From contig NZ_OY764902.1 of assembly GCF_963668665.1 (NCBI RefSeq), forward strand, positions 1,677,501 through 1,741,500: a stretch of 64,000 nt of DNA, read 5' to 3'. Below the pieces are notes generated by a model that searched no databases, had not been told where the DNA came from, and was given only the letters and a program-made list of their open reading frames with translations. Source of the DNA: an uncultured Anaeromusa sp. GTDB taxonomy: Bacteria; Bacillota; Negativicutes; Anaeromusales; Anaeromusaceae. Positions within the stretch are counted from its first letter, which is position 1. Every line of letters starts with the position of its first letter. Of this stretch, positions 34,193 through 42,644 are shown piece after piece. The position numbers and the translations under genes were made by a program.

Positions 34193-35749
34193 GTGCAGGA
34201 AAAAGTGTTACATAGTGACGAATTGGGGGATAAAATTCGTGAAGCAGAGGCCTGTTTTGACCGTCGCAGGAAAAACCTGGGCCTTTTTTTAGGGCCGGCG
34301 TTGGGGATATTGGTTTATACGCTGCCGTTGAGCGGTCTGCCGGAGGAGGCCCATCGGCTGTTGGCGATTATTGCTTTTATTGCGACTTGGTGGATTACTG
34401 AGCCGGTTCCCATACCTGTAAGCGCTCTTTTAGGGCCGGTATTGGCTATTTTGTTTGGCGTTATCTCTCCGGCTAAGGCGTTCGCGCCCTTTGCCAATCC
34501 TTTGATTTTTTTGTTTATGGGGAGCTTTATGCTGGCCACAGCGATGATGAGCCACGGTCTGGATAAACGCTTTGCCTATGCCATTTTGTCTATGAAATGG
34601 GTTGGCTCCAGCCCGACGCGCATTTTGCTCGCCCTGGGACTTGTAACTACGTTATGCTCCGGCTGGGTGAGCAATACGGCCACCGCGGCGATGATGATGC
34701 CCATTGCGATGGGGCTGCTGTTGGCGATTAAAGACATGCATGCAGCGGCCGGCAAGGGCGATCTGGATTTGCATCAATATAAATTTGCTACCGGTCTGAT
34801 GCTGATGGCTGGCTACGCTTCCTCCGTAGGCGGGGTGCTGACGCCGGTAGGAACGCCTCCGAATCTGATTATGATTGGACTTTTAGAGCAACTGGGCGCG
34901 GTAAAGGTGTCTTTTTTCGAATGGATGATTTGGGGCAGCGTGGCGATGGTTGCTTATTTTGTGATTATGTTCGTCGTAATTAAGAAGATGTTTCCTGCCG
35001 ATGTTGACTACATTGAAGGCGCCGAAGAGATGATCCGTGAACAGCGTTCCAAACTGGGGCCTTGGAGAGCGGGAGAAATCAACTCGGTTATTGCCTTTGC
35101 CGTAGCGGTGACTTTGTGGGTGCTTCCGGGATTTATGGCGATGGCCTTGGGGGCGGATCATCCGTTGCTGAAAGCCTATAATTCCTATTTGTCCGAGGCC
35201 GTCGTAGCCATGCTGGCCGGGCTATTGCTGTTTTTGCTGCCTACGGACTGGAGCAAACGAGAGTTTACTCTCAGCTGGCCGGACGCGGTCAAGGGCATCG
35301 ACTGGGGAACGCTGGTGCTCTTTGGCGGCGGCTTATCGTTAGGGAGCATGATGTATGTGACAGGTCTTTCTAAGTGGATTGGCGTGCTCATTGTAGATGC
35401 TACCGGGGCTCATTCGCAGCTGGCGCTAGTGACGACTTTCGCAGTTTTCTCTTTGCTCATGTCGGAGCTGACGTCTCATACGGCGGCTACCAATATGGTA
35501 GGACCCTTGGGGATTACGGTCGCCATGTCGGCAGGCCTTAGTCCGGTGCCGGTAGCGGTGGCTATTGCGCTGGCGTCTTCCCTAGGCTTTATGCTGCCGG
35601 TTTCTACGCCTCCTAATGCCATTGTCTATGCCAGCGGCTATATTCCCATTACCAAAATGATTAAAGCAGGTTTTATCTTAGATGTTATCGGCATTTTTTT
35701 CATTACCATCCCCATTGTGCTGTACTTAGTAACGTGGGTAGGCTACTAA
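34193..35749 (+). CDS. DASS/SLC13-family carboxylate transporter
   Basis: 518 residues, 12 or more membrane segments. The two substrate/sodium motifs are visible: GWVSNTATAAMMMPI and TSHTAATNMVGPLGI, plus TPVGTPPNLI and VSTPPNAIVYASGYI. Members import di- or tricarboxylates (succinate, malate, citrate, tartrate) or sulfate with sodium, or exchange them. The substrate is not readable. GTG 34193 follows GGGGAGGAAG. No pathway genes adjoin. Confidence 0.93.
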   Translation: MQEKVLHSDELGDKIREAEACFDRRRKNLGLFLGPALGILVYTLPLSGLPEEAHRLLAIIAFIATWWITEPVPIPVSALLGPVLAILFGVISPAKAFAPFANPLIFLFMGSFMLATAMMSHGLDKRFAYAILSMKWVGSSPTRILLALGLVTTLCSGWVSNTATAAMMMPIAMGLLLAIKDMHAAAGKGDLDLHQYKFATGLMLMAGYASSVGGVLTPVGTPPNLIMIGLLEQLGAVKVSFFEWMIWGSVAMVAYFVIMFVVIKKMFPADVDYIEGAEEMIREQRSKLGPWRAGEINSVIAFAVAVTLWVLPGFMAMALGADHPLLKAYNSYLSEAVVAMLAGLLLFLLPTDWSKREFTLSWPDAVKGIDWGTLVLFGGGLSLGSMMYVTGLSKWIGVLIVDATGAHSQLALVTTFAVFSLLMSELTSHTAATNMVGPLGITVAMSAGLSPVPVAVAIALASSLGFMLPVSTPPNAIVYASGYIPITKMIKAGFILDVIGIFFITIPIVLYLVTWVGY

Positions 35750-35752
35750 AAA

Positions 35753-35793
35753 GAAAACAGCGGGGTGACCAGTGCGGTCATCTCGCTGTTTTA
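35753..35793 (+). terminator. Terminator of the DASS gene
   Basis: AAAACAGCGGGGTGACC and GGTCATCTCGCTGTTTT with an AGTGC loop. Confidence 0.85.
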
Positions 35794-35882
35794 CTAGCTA
35801 TGCCAGAATTTATAAGTTTTTACGGCTGAAAACCATAGGGTTTTCAAGGGATGGGAGCTTCTGTATAAACGGCGGCATAACT

Positions 35883-36036
35883 GTATTTGAGACAAGATTT
35901 CCGCGCGCCTCGCAAAAACCGGAGTCGACGGCAGTTCCGCGAACTCGCTGGCGCTCAGACATACGGAACTTTCCTCCGTCGCCTCCTGTTTTTGCGTCTT
36001 GCGGACCGGCTTGCTCCCAAAAAGTCTCAAATACAG
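35883..36036. repeat. Long palindromic repeat, family C
   Basis: GTATTTGAGAC at the left is the exact complement of GTCTCAAATAC at the right. Inside, CGCAAAAACCGGAGTCGACGG pairs imperfectly with CCGTCGCCTCCTGTTTTTGCG-type sequence. The unit can form one hairpin of about 150 bases. The edge AAAAGTCTCAAATAC also occurs at 2177 beside family A. Confidence 0.6.
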
Positions 36037-36062
36037 TCACGGCCGCCGCAGGCTCATTCGCT

Positions 36063-36145
36063 CCATCTCTTTACTCTGTCTACTCCTGTAAAATTCTACC
36101 CCTCAGTCGTACCCTCTCGCGACTCCGGTTCTCTTGTTCAATATT
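36063..36145. repeat. Family A repeat copy 9
   Basis: TTTACTCTGTCTACTCCTG, CCTCAGTCGTACCCTC and CGCGACTCCGGTTCTCTTG modules. Lies directly next to the family C palindrome. Confidence 0.6.
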
Positions 36146-36199
36146 TTCACTGCTCTGTGCGACGCTCTCTTCTTTGGACCGCGCTAGTGGTGCAGAAAA

Positions 36200-36229
36200 C
36201 AAAAAAACGGCTATCATTTCGATAGCCGC
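36200..36229 (-). terminator. Terminator of the tRNA-Ser pair
   Basis: Minus strand CGGCTATCGAAATGATAGCCG followed by seven T. Confidence 0.9.
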
Positions 36230-36240
36230 GATTGCTTGCG

Positions 36241-36331
36241 TGGCGGAGTGGGTGGGATTTGAACCCACGCACGGGTTACCCCGTCTAACGATTTAGCAAA
36301 CCGTCCTCTTCAGCCACTTGAGTACCACTCC
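36241..36331 (-). tRNA. tRNA-Ser (anticodon GCT)
   Basis: 91 bases with long variable arm; acceptor GGAGTGG/CCACTCC, anticodon loop TTGCTAA, T loop TTCAAAT, discriminator G, encoded CCA. Confidence 0.95.
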
Positions 36332-36358
36332 GTGTGTCTTGATTACCGTAAGGTTGTC

Positions 36359-36447
36359 TGGCGGAGGGGGTGGGATTCGAACCCACGGTTCCTTGCGGAA
36401 TCACCGGTTTTCAAGACCGGCTCCTTAAACCACTCGGACACCCCTCC
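36359..36447 (-). tRNA. tRNA-Ser (anticodon TGA)
   Basis: 89 bases with long variable arm; acceptor GGAGGGG/CCCCTCC, anticodon loop CTTGAAA, discriminator G, encoded CCA. Transcribed first, 27 bases before the other tRNA-Ser. Confidence 0.96.
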
Positions 36448-36465
36448 GTGTCCGATACGAACCAA

Positions 36466-36495
36466 ATTATAGCAGGATTAGCGGGGTATTGTCAA
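36466..36495 (-). promoter_or_regulatory. Promoter of the tRNA-Ser pair
   Basis: Minus strand TTGACA (36495-36490), 18-base spacer, TATAAT (36471-36466). Confidence 0.85.
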
Positions 36496-36666
36496 TGGGA
36501 AAATCAGAAATCTTCTCATGGAACCTCTTGAAAACTGTTTCTAGGTTATTTATTGGTTAAATAAGCGGAATCGCGAGCAAGAGCCTTGACTCGCGTGTAA
36601 GGGGAGAGTAATATCTATTCGTGGGTTTCTATGATGAAAAATAGCCAGAGAAAGCAGGTGAAAAGA

Positions 36667-36762
36667 ATGGATGCCGATCGACCTAGTAGTTTGAAGGAAA
36701 GTGCAGTGAAAGATGAAGTACCTCCCGGAGCAAGGCCCGTTCTTTTTGCCTGCCTTAGATGA
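36667..36762 (+). CDS. Possible leader peptide upstream of corA
   Basis: 31 codons from ATG 36667 preceded by CAGGTGAAAAG, with an open frame back to ATG 36631. The peptide contains DEVPPGARP. It lies 95 bases before corA. Leader peptides control corA and mgtA in enterobacteria, but no homology is claimed. The rest of 36496-36856 shows no recognised riboswitch. Confidence 0.3.
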   Translation: MDADRPSSLKESAVKDEVPPGARPVLFACLR

Positions 36763-36856
36763 CGCAAAACCATTGTTATTTGACGTGAAATTTGCATAAA
36801 ACAGCGGCGGTTTTAAGAACGGTTGCTTTCCTCTTGGAGTCCAAGGGGGAACGAAT

Positions 36857-37825
36857 ATGTTAAAAGTATATAAAAGCGTTTGCGAAGCCTGCGCACAACT
36901 GCAGGAGCTGACCGTGGATACGGCGGAAAAAGGAACTTGGTTTAACTTAATCAATCCTACGCCGTCGGAACTGGAGATTGTCGCGGAAGCTACGCACGTA
37001 TCGATGGATTTTCTTAAAGCGGCTTTGGACGAAGAAGAACGTTCCCGTACGGAAATCGAAGATAACTGCATTTTGGTTATTACGAACATTCCGGTGGTAC
37101 GGGGCAAAGACATGTATGATACGCTGCCGCTGGGCATGATTGTGACCAAGGACTATGTTATAACCGTTTGCCTGGAGAACAATGACGTATTGTCAGAGTT
37201 TAATCCGCATAATGCCAGACTGTTTAGTACCTTTAAAAAGACGCGTTTTATTTTCCAACTGTTGTATCGGTCTGCGACCTTGTATTTGCGCTATTTGCAG
37301 CACATCAGCCGCAGAACAAACGACATTGAAAAGCAACTGCGCAAGTCCATGAAAAACAAAGAACTCTTTCAACTCTTGGAGCTGCAAAAAGGTCTTACTT
37401 ACTTTGCCGCTTCCCTGAAGTCCAATGGAGTGGTATTGGAAAAACTGTTGCGCCTGCGTTCCAGCACGCATCTGCAGACCTTCATCAAACTCTATGAAGA
37501 AGATGAAGATTTGCTGGAAGACGTCATTATTGAGAATAAGCAGGCTATTGAGATGGTGGAGATGTATAGCAACATCTTGAACGGCATGATGGACACCTTT
37601 GCTTCGATTATCTCGAACAATCTCAACATCGTTATGAAGTTTTTGGCATCCATGACGATTATTCTAGCCATACCTACTATGATTTCCAGCTTCTTCGGCA
37701 TGAATGTTGCCGGGTTGCCCCTGGCGGAGCATGAGCAGGGCTTTCTGATCATTTCCGGTATTGCCGGGGTCATGACGGTTTTGGCGGCGGCCCTTCTTTG
37801 GCGCCGTGGTATGTTTACCTTGTAA
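36857..37825 (+). CDS. corA: CorA-type magnesium/cobalt channel
   Basis: 322 residues. A large cytosolic N-terminal domain and long helix lead to two C-terminal membrane segments; the pore motif GMN is in SSFFGMNVAGLPLAEHEQGF. The end RRGMFTL is basic-aromatic as usual. Pentameric Mg2+ channel of the inner membrane. Start ATG 36857 follows AAGGGGGAACG. Confidence 0.95.
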   Translation: MLKVYKSVCEACAQLQELTVDTAEKGTWFNLINPTPSELEIVAEATHVSMDFLKAALDEEERSRTEIEDNCILVITNIPVVRGKDMYDTLPLGMIVTKDYVITVCLENNDVLSEFNPHNARLFSTFKKTRFIFQLLYRSATLYLRYLQHISRRTNDIEKQLRKSMKNKELFQLLELQKGLTYFAASLKSNGVVLEKLLRLRSSTHLQTFIKLYEEDEDLLEDVIIENKQAIEMVEMYSNILNGMMDTFASIISNNLNIVMKFLASMTIILAIPTMISSFFGMNVAGLPLAEHEQGFLIISGIAGVMTVLAAALLWRRGMFTL

Positions 37826-37848
37826 AAAGAGCTATCTGGATATAAGTA

Positions 37849-37889
37849 AGCCCCGGCGCGGATGTTGTCCGCTCCGGGGCTGTTTTTTT
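37849..37889 (+). terminator. Terminator of corA
   Basis: AGCCCCGGCGCGGA and TCCGCTCCGGGGCT with a TGTTG loop and seven T. Confidence 0.93.
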
Positions 37890-37910
37890 CGTTATCTGGA
37901 CCGTCTGGAT

Positions 37911-38000
37911 CCAATAAAAGTCTCATACGATGGCTGCCGTCGCAGCCCTCATTCGTACCCTCTGGTTCTCCCGCGACTCCTGTTCAACGTTCGCTCCGTA
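37911..38000. repeat. Family A repeat copy 10 with CCAATAAAAGTCTCA module
   Basis: CCAATAAAAGTCTCATACG, a small GGCTGCCGTCGCAGCC palindrome, CCTCATTCGTACCCTC and CCCGCGACTCCTGTTC modules, between convergent corA and the deacetylase. Confidence 0.6.
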
Positions 38001-38004
38001 CTTC

Positions 38005-38781
38005 CTAGACCCCGGCTTTGGGAATATGCCGTTTGTCCAGCACTTCGCGGATATCCGGGTCGAACCCGAAGACAGGAATGCGAGTTAGGTGAAAGCTGGC
38101 GGAAATCTGCGAGCAGAGCCCTTGTTTTACCGTGAATCCTTCGCTATACCCGTAGGACTGAGCAATTTGGATGGTGTTTTCATCATAGCTGCCTTTGGGA
38201 TAGGCGATGGAATTGACGGATTTTCCTAAAACATCTTCCAAGGCAATCTTGGAGTAGCTCAACTCCATGCGCCGTTCTTCCTCTGTCAGATCTCCCAAGG
38301 CTTTGTGAGTGACCGTGTGCGAGCCGAAGGACATGCCGTGAGCGGCCATCTCGCGGATTTGAGCAGGCTTTATGCGATCGGCGTTGGGCAGCATGCCGGT
38401 GATGATGAAGAAAGAAGCCAGCATGTCGTTTTTTTGCAGAATCGGAAACGCATTCTCGTAGTTATCTAAATAGCCATCGTCAAAAGTAATGAGCAATGGT
38501 TTTTCCGGCAGTTCAATCTTTTGGTTGAATAAGAACTGCTCAAATTGCTCCAAGGAAATAGATGTATATTGCAGTTCCTTTAGGGTGCGCAAATCGCGGG
38601 CAAGCCGATTGGGCGTGATGGTTAGATCGTCATTAGTGTAGCCCACGCGATGATAGAGCAAGATGGGGATGATGCGATCAGCAACGCCGATGCTGCTGTG
38701 CGACTGAAAAAGCAGACTGCAGCCTGCGGTGGCAGCCAAAGTGGTAGCGCAAAGACGAAGAAATCGACGACGCGAAAGCAT
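38005..38781 (-). CDS. Exported polysaccharide deacetylase (CE4)
   Basis: 258 residues. N-terminus MLSRRRFLRLCATTLAATAG has a twin-arginine-like motif, then a cysteine in AGCS, so Tat export and possible lipidation. CE4 motifs ILLYHRVG, LLITFDDGYLDN and FGSHTVTHKAL give the metal-binding D and two H. Removes N- or O-acetyl groups from cell-surface glycans. AGGAGG precedes ATG 38781; the frame starts at TTG 38790. It could act on PNAG or peptidoglycan; it is not next to pga. Confidence 0.9.
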   Translation of the reverse strand: MLSRRRFLRLCATTLAATAGCSLLFQSHSSIGVADRIIPILLYHRVGYTNDDLTITPNRLARDLRTLKELQYTSISLEQFEQFLFNQKIELPEKPLLITFDDGYLDNYENAFPILQKNDMLASFFIITGMLPNADRIKPAQIREMAAHGMSFGSHTVTHKALGDLTEEERRMELSYSKIALEDVLGKSVNSIAYPKGSYDENTIQIAQSYGYSEGFTVKQGLCSQISASFHLTRIPVFGFDPDIREVLDKRHIPKAGV

Positions 38782-38931
38782 GACAGACAAACCTCCTGCA
38801 CGGCAAACTAAGCAATAAAAACATCCCTTCTATTGTAGCAGAACGGCTGAGGCTTTGTGCAATAAAATAGTAAAAAAGGCGTTAAAAAGACATTTCTTTA
38901 CGGAGCGGTGCAGAAAATGAGAGCTGGAACC

Positions 38932-38960
38932 TTGACTTTTGGGCGCTGAGAAGCTAAAAT
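38932..38960 (+). promoter_or_regulatory. Promoter of tRNA-Thr
   Basis: TTGACT (38932-38937), 17-base spacer, TAAAAT (38955-38960). Confidence 0.82.
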
Positions 38961-38972
38961 TATCTCCGTAGC

Positions 38973-39048
38973 GCCGATATAGCTCAGCTGGTAGAGCGGC
39001 TCATTCGTAATGAGTAGGTCGTAGGTTCGAATCCTATTATCGGCTCCA
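38973..39048 (+). tRNA. tRNA-Thr (anticodon CGT)
   Basis: 76 bases; acceptor GCCGATA/TATCGGC, anticodon loop TTCGTAA, T loop TTCGAAT, encoded CCA. Confidence 0.96.
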
Positions 39049-39055
39049 GTAATTT

Positions 39056-39091
39056 CGCGGGTTTCCAGGTTTGTGGGAGCCCGCTTTTTTG
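39056..39091 (+). terminator. Terminator of tRNA-Thr
   Basis: GCGGGTTTCC and GGGAGCCCGC with a loop of about 8 bases and six T. Confidence 0.8.
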
Positions 39092-39253
39092 TTTTTGTCC
39101 CTTATGGATTTTAAGGAGAAAAAATAGTGAATAAAAATGCTTTATATTAGAATTAATATGAAAACGCAAAATAGATTATGTAAATAAAAATAAAAGTTTT
39201 TTAGAGGCCCTGGAACAGATAGTTTAAAGCTATTTTTATATTGAAAGAGTGTT

Positions 39254-39281
39254 TGAGCCGCCGGTGAGGGCGGCTTTTTTT
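39254..39281 (+). terminator. Terminator-like hairpin at the left edge of the AT-rich patch
   Basis: GCCGCCGGTGAGGGCGGC followed by seven T and ATATGGCAT. A near copy is at 42456-42482. No gene is seen between 39092 and here. Confidence 0.6.
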
Positions 39282-39372
39282 ATATGGCATCATAACGCCG
39301 GAATAATGGCACCCAATTTACCGGAATGCTGGTACTGTCACACAAGAATATTCATTGTCGACGAATTTATGA

Positions 39373-39534
39373 TTCGCGACTACCAAGCGATTCATAAAAC
39401 TTGGTTTGCGCGTGGAAAGCAACGAATTATCATATAAGACGGTGTCTGCGCTTAGGGAAAGTGTAACTGATTTTTTAGAAGTAATAAACGCCAATCCAGA
39501 AGCCATCATACAGCGTCTGTGCTGTATGATATAA
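39373..39534 (+). pseudogene. Remnant of the 3' end of a gene, possibly a transposase
   Basis: An open frame of 53 codons without a start, ending LRESVTDFLEVINANPEAII and a CCMI end. The composition looks coding and the frame is closed upstream by TGA at 39370. A 10-bp perfect hairpin (ATCATACAGC, 39505-39514, with 39521-39530) lies at its end. I cannot assign the family. Confidence 0.4.
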
Positions 39535-39586
39535 AAACGATCATTCTTTAATTCAACTTATATAGATAATTCTTGACGTGTTGTTG

Positions 39587-39618
39587 AATCATATGAGACT
39601 TTATTGACTCATGTGATT
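39587..39618. promoter_or_regulatory. Palindromic operator overlapping the tetR promoter
   Basis: AATCATATGAGAC (39587-39599) and GACTCATGTGATT (39606-39618) are complementary at 11 of 13 positions. The right arm contains the -35 box TTGACT (39604-39609) of a promoter with -10 TATCTT (39627-39632), a layout typical of autorepression. Confidence 0.65.
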
Positions 39619-39664
39619 TTTTGTAGTATCTTACATTGTGTAACAGAGATTAGGAGGAACATCC

Positions 39665-40210
39665 ATGAATACAACAGCTAATGAAGAGCAGTTATTAAAA
39701 CAGCTTGCAGCAACAATTGTCGAAAAGCCAAGAAGCACCATCAAAGAACTTGCTGAATCTGTAGGAATCAGCAAAGCAACACTGCATAGGTTTTGTGGAA
39801 CAAGAGAAAATTTGCAACAGATTTTGACAGAAAAATCCAGAGAATCTTTAGATAGTATCATCAAAGTCGCACAGAAAGATTATCAAAGTTACCAGGACGG
39901 TATAAGACACTTAGTCAATATACATTATGAAAATAAAGAATATCTAATTTTTACATGTGGTATGCATTCTAGTATTGAGAATGCATACTGGGTTCCTTAT
40001 ATGAAGGCAATTGATTCTTTCTTTCTGAATGGACAAAAAAAAGGAGCATTTAAAATTGATTTTAATGTAGCTGTTTTATCAGAGTTATTTATATCAGTTA
40101 TTTGCGGAATGATTGATGCAGAAAAAAGAAAAAGAATAGCCTCTAACGGTATAGAAGAGGTACTTGAAAAATTCTTCTTATACGGAGCTTTAGAAGATTC
40201 ATCAAAATAG
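39665..40210 (+). CDS. TetR/AcrR-family transcriptional regulator
   Basis: 181 residues. N-terminal helix-turn-helix at about 22-50 (TIKELAESVGISKATLHRFC), then an all-helical ligand domain (about 70-181). The codons are AT-rich compared with flanking genes. Preceded by a palindrome likely to be its own operator, and followed 171 bases later by an oxidoreductase gene that it probably controls. Confidence 0.88.
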   Translation: MNTTANEEQLLKQLAATIVEKPRSTIKELAESVGISKATLHRFCGTRENLQQILTEKSRESLDSIIKVAQKDYQSYQDGIRHLVNIHYENKEYLIFTCGMHSSIENAYWVPYMKAIDSFFLNGQKKGAFKIDFNVAVLSELFISVICGMIDAEKRKRIASNGIEEVLEKFFLYGALEDSSK

Positions 40211-40381
40211 TAAAGTAAACTTACTAGATATTCATATTCTTAATTTAAATGATTTTCAAGAATATATTGATATTTCTAATCGGTGTTGCACTGAAAGTGG
40301 GGATATACTTATCTTTTCGTTTTTGATATTGAGTATAATTTACAAATAAAGAAATAATTAAAAAATATGGAGGGAATTAAC

Positions 40382-41248
40382 ATGAAAATTTCAATTTTAG
40401 GTACTGGACTCATGGGAGCTGCATTAGGCGAAGGTTTAATGCAGGCTGGATATGAAATAACCGCTTACAATCGTACCGCTTCTAAAACAGAAGCACTTGT
40501 GGCCCTTGGTGCAAAGGCGGTAGCTACACCTGCCGAAGCAATTGAGATTGCTGACGCTGTAATTCTTGTGGTTGCTGATGAAAGTGGTGTCCGTGATCTG
40601 CTTTTAAATGATGCAATACGTCCATTTCTTAGTGGAAAGAAAATTTTAAATGCATCAACAACCAATCCCGAAGAAATCGTGAAAATTGCACGTGAAGTAG
40701 AAGAAGCAGGTGGTAGTTTAGCAGAAATGTCTATTATGATTGGAGCTGAAGAACTGCGAGATAGAAAGGGACAGTTCCTCTTAGGGTGTAAGGCTAGTGA
40801 TGAAGTATTCTGGAAAGAAATTCTTCTTAGTATTGGTGATTCTACACATCGCGTTGGTGAAATGGGTGATGCTTCAAAAGCTGAGGCACCAATGTTATTA
40901 TCTTCTATGTTTTTAAGTGTAGCAACAGCTTATGCAGCTGCATTCGTTACAAAATTGAATGTTCCAAAGGAAATCAGTGAACGTGGGATTCAAATGGCAA
41001 TCCCAGGATCAGAATATATACTTCCCAATATGTTTGCAAGAGACTATAGTCAGTGCATGGCATCTGTTGACGCATTTACTTCTGTATCCAACACAGCAAT
41101 TAATTCTGCGAAATCATTAGGCGTACCCACTAAGATTCTTGAAGATATGCTTGCACTTTATGCAGCTGCTGCAAAACGGGGATTTGGAGAACAAGATGGT
41201 TCGGCTATAATGGAAGTATTACTTAATCCTAATGTGGATGAATTTTAA
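40382..41248 (+). CDS. NAD(P)-dependent oxidoreductase, beta-hydroxyacid dehydrogenase/imine reductase superfamily
   Basis: 288 residues. Rossmann N-terminus with SILGTGLMGAALGEGLMQAG, NRTASKTEAL and NASTTNPEE; the C-terminal helical domain has GDASKAEAPMLL, where the family's catalytic lysine region lies. NADP preference is suggested by NRT after the second strand. Substrate unknown. GGAGGG before ATG 40382 selects that start. AT-rich like the neighbouring tetR gene, suggesting joint acquisition. Confidence 0.88.
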   Translation: MKISILGTGLMGAALGEGLMQAGYEITAYNRTASKTEALVALGAKAVATPAEAIEIADAVILVVADESGVRDLLLNDAIRPFLSGKKILNASTTNPEEIVKIAREVEEAGGSLAEMSIMIGAEELRDRKGQFLLGCKASDEVFWKEILLSIGDSTHRVGEMGDASKAEAPMLLSSMFLSVATAYAAAFVTKLNVPKEISERGIQMAIPGSEYILPNMFARDYSQCMASVDAFTSVSNTAINSAKSLGVPTKILEDMLALYAAAAKRGFGEQDGSAIMEVLLNPNVDEF

Positions 41249-41265
41249 GCAAAATTGATGCACAA

Positions 41266-41300
41266 AAAAATACTAACTAATATTGTTAGTATTTTTTTGT
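41266..41300 (+). terminator. Terminator of the oxidoreductase gene
   Basis: AAAAAATACTAAC and GTTAGTATTTTTTT with a 7-base loop. Confidence 0.9.
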
Positions 41301-41479
41301 GTACTTCACTTCTGAAATATGGTCTATTTCTCGGCATTTCCGATAGGAATTAATTAACATTACTAAAAGGACTGAATTTATGTTTAGAAATGGATTAAAT
41401 ATCGGCATGATGCTATCCATTTTGATAATCATGAACTACCGTCTTACCAGGATAGAGTACAATTAAACTCGCAAAAGTG

Positions 41480-42440
41480 AAAAAGGAGAAGCCATCGAAA
41501 GCTCCGAAAAGGTAAGTGCTAGCAAACCCAAAGGAGTGTGTAATCGATGGCTTACCAAAATTCTACCGTACTTTTCGAAAAAATGCTAATGAAATTTGTG
41601 TTGGACGAAGAACCCATGTTATCGATGCTCAAATGGCTCTGTGAACGGCTTATGGAAGCCGAAGTAGAAGGAAAGCTTGGCGCTGAAAAATCTGAGCGTA
41701 GTGAAGACCGCCAAGGATACCGCTCCGGCTATCGGGTTCGCCGCTTCGACACACGAATGGGGACGATGTATTTAATAATACAGAAGGCAAGCGCGACATT
41801 TTGGCTGTTGAACCGATGTATGAAGAGTCAACTGCTACTTACACTAAACTATTTGAAAACCTCAAGGAACGTGGAATAAAGAAGGTTTGGCTAGTGGTAT
41901 CCGACGCTCATAAGGGATTGGTCAAAGCGGCCCGCGAGTCCTTTGTCGGCTGCTCTTGGCAACGATGTAAGGTTCATTTTATGCGTAACATTTTAGGATG
42001 TGTTTCCAGTAGAGATAAGAAATACTTTGCAGAAAAGCTAAAACAGATTTGGCTCCAACTAGACTATGACAGCGCTACAAAATATGCCGATGGGCTCATG
42101 AACGAGTATGAAGGAAAATATCCGCAAGCCATTGCCACCTTGGAAGAAGGGTTGGAAGAATCCCTTCAATTCTTCAATTTCCGGCAAATTGACGCTCGTA
42201 AAATTGCATCCGCCAATCTTCTGGAGCGGCTAAACAGGGAAATACGCCGTCGCACTAAAGTCGTAGGCATTTTCCCAAGTATGGATTCCTACATTCGCCT
42301 AGTGACCAGCTATCTTATCGAATATAGCGAGGACTGGTCTAGCGGGCGTTCTTATATAAATCCTATGCTTATCAACGAAATCCAACAACAGTTGAGAAAA
42401 AGCGCTTAGTTATTTCGGAGTGCGATGGCTTTTGTGAACA
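41480..42440 (+). mobile_element. Remnant of an IS256-family insertion sequence
   Basis: Imperfect inverted ends: AAGCCATCGAAAGCTCCGAA (about 41489) and, complemented, a similar AAGCCATCGCACTCCGAAAT (ending about 42433). The transposase inside carries an internal deletion, so the element is dead unless complemented. Exact ends uncertain. Confidence 0.75.
41547..42409 (+). pseudogene. IS256-family (Mutator-type) transposase with internal deletion and frameshift
   Basis: The N-terminal part (41547 to about 41775) reads normally to RRFDTRMGTMYL. Sequence then jumps, in another frame, to EGKRDILAVEPMYEESTATY and continues to the natural end EIQQQLRKSA at 42409. About 100 codons, including the first catalytic Asp region (DALYEK-type), are missing. 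The second Asp (VVSDAHKGL) and the Glu region (NLLERLNREIRRR) remain. Confidence 0.85.
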
Positions 42441-42455
42441 TTCCTTGTCACTATC

Positions 42456-42482
42456 CGCCGGTAGGGGCGGCTTTTTTATATG
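42456..42482 (+). terminator. Terminator-like hairpin at the right edge of the AT-rich patch
   Basis: CCGCCGGTAGGGGCGG and a T run followed by ATATGGTAT, nearly the same as 39254-39290. Confidence 0.6.
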
Positions 42483-42644
42483 GTATAGAACACAATATGA
42501 AAATGATAATAACTAAATATAGTGAGCAAATAAATATGCTTTGCAAAAGAGATACAAATATTGGCAGGTTTTTAATAGGAAAAGAAGAAAGTTTAAATAT
42601 GTGAACTTGTTTAGAGAAACATAGTTGAGGAGAATGGTGCTAAT

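Noticed and set aside
35772-36296. 174-codon plus-strand frame over the palindrome and tRNA-Ser
   Set aside because: It runs through repeat C, repeat A and a tRNA gene on the other strand; no protein family and no ribosome site.
36496-36856. M-box (Mg2+ riboswitch) before corA
   Set aside because: The conserved M-box core could not be found by eye.
39300-39345. IS21-like end (TTTACCGGAATGCTGG-type sequence)
   Set aside because: Only a short resemblance to IS21-family end repeats; no IstA or IstB sequence nearby.
39249-39437. 62-codon frame in the gap after tRNA-Thr
   Set aside because: It begins inside the terminator-like hairpin, has no ribosome site, and another frame (39373-39534) looks more like genuine coding remnant.
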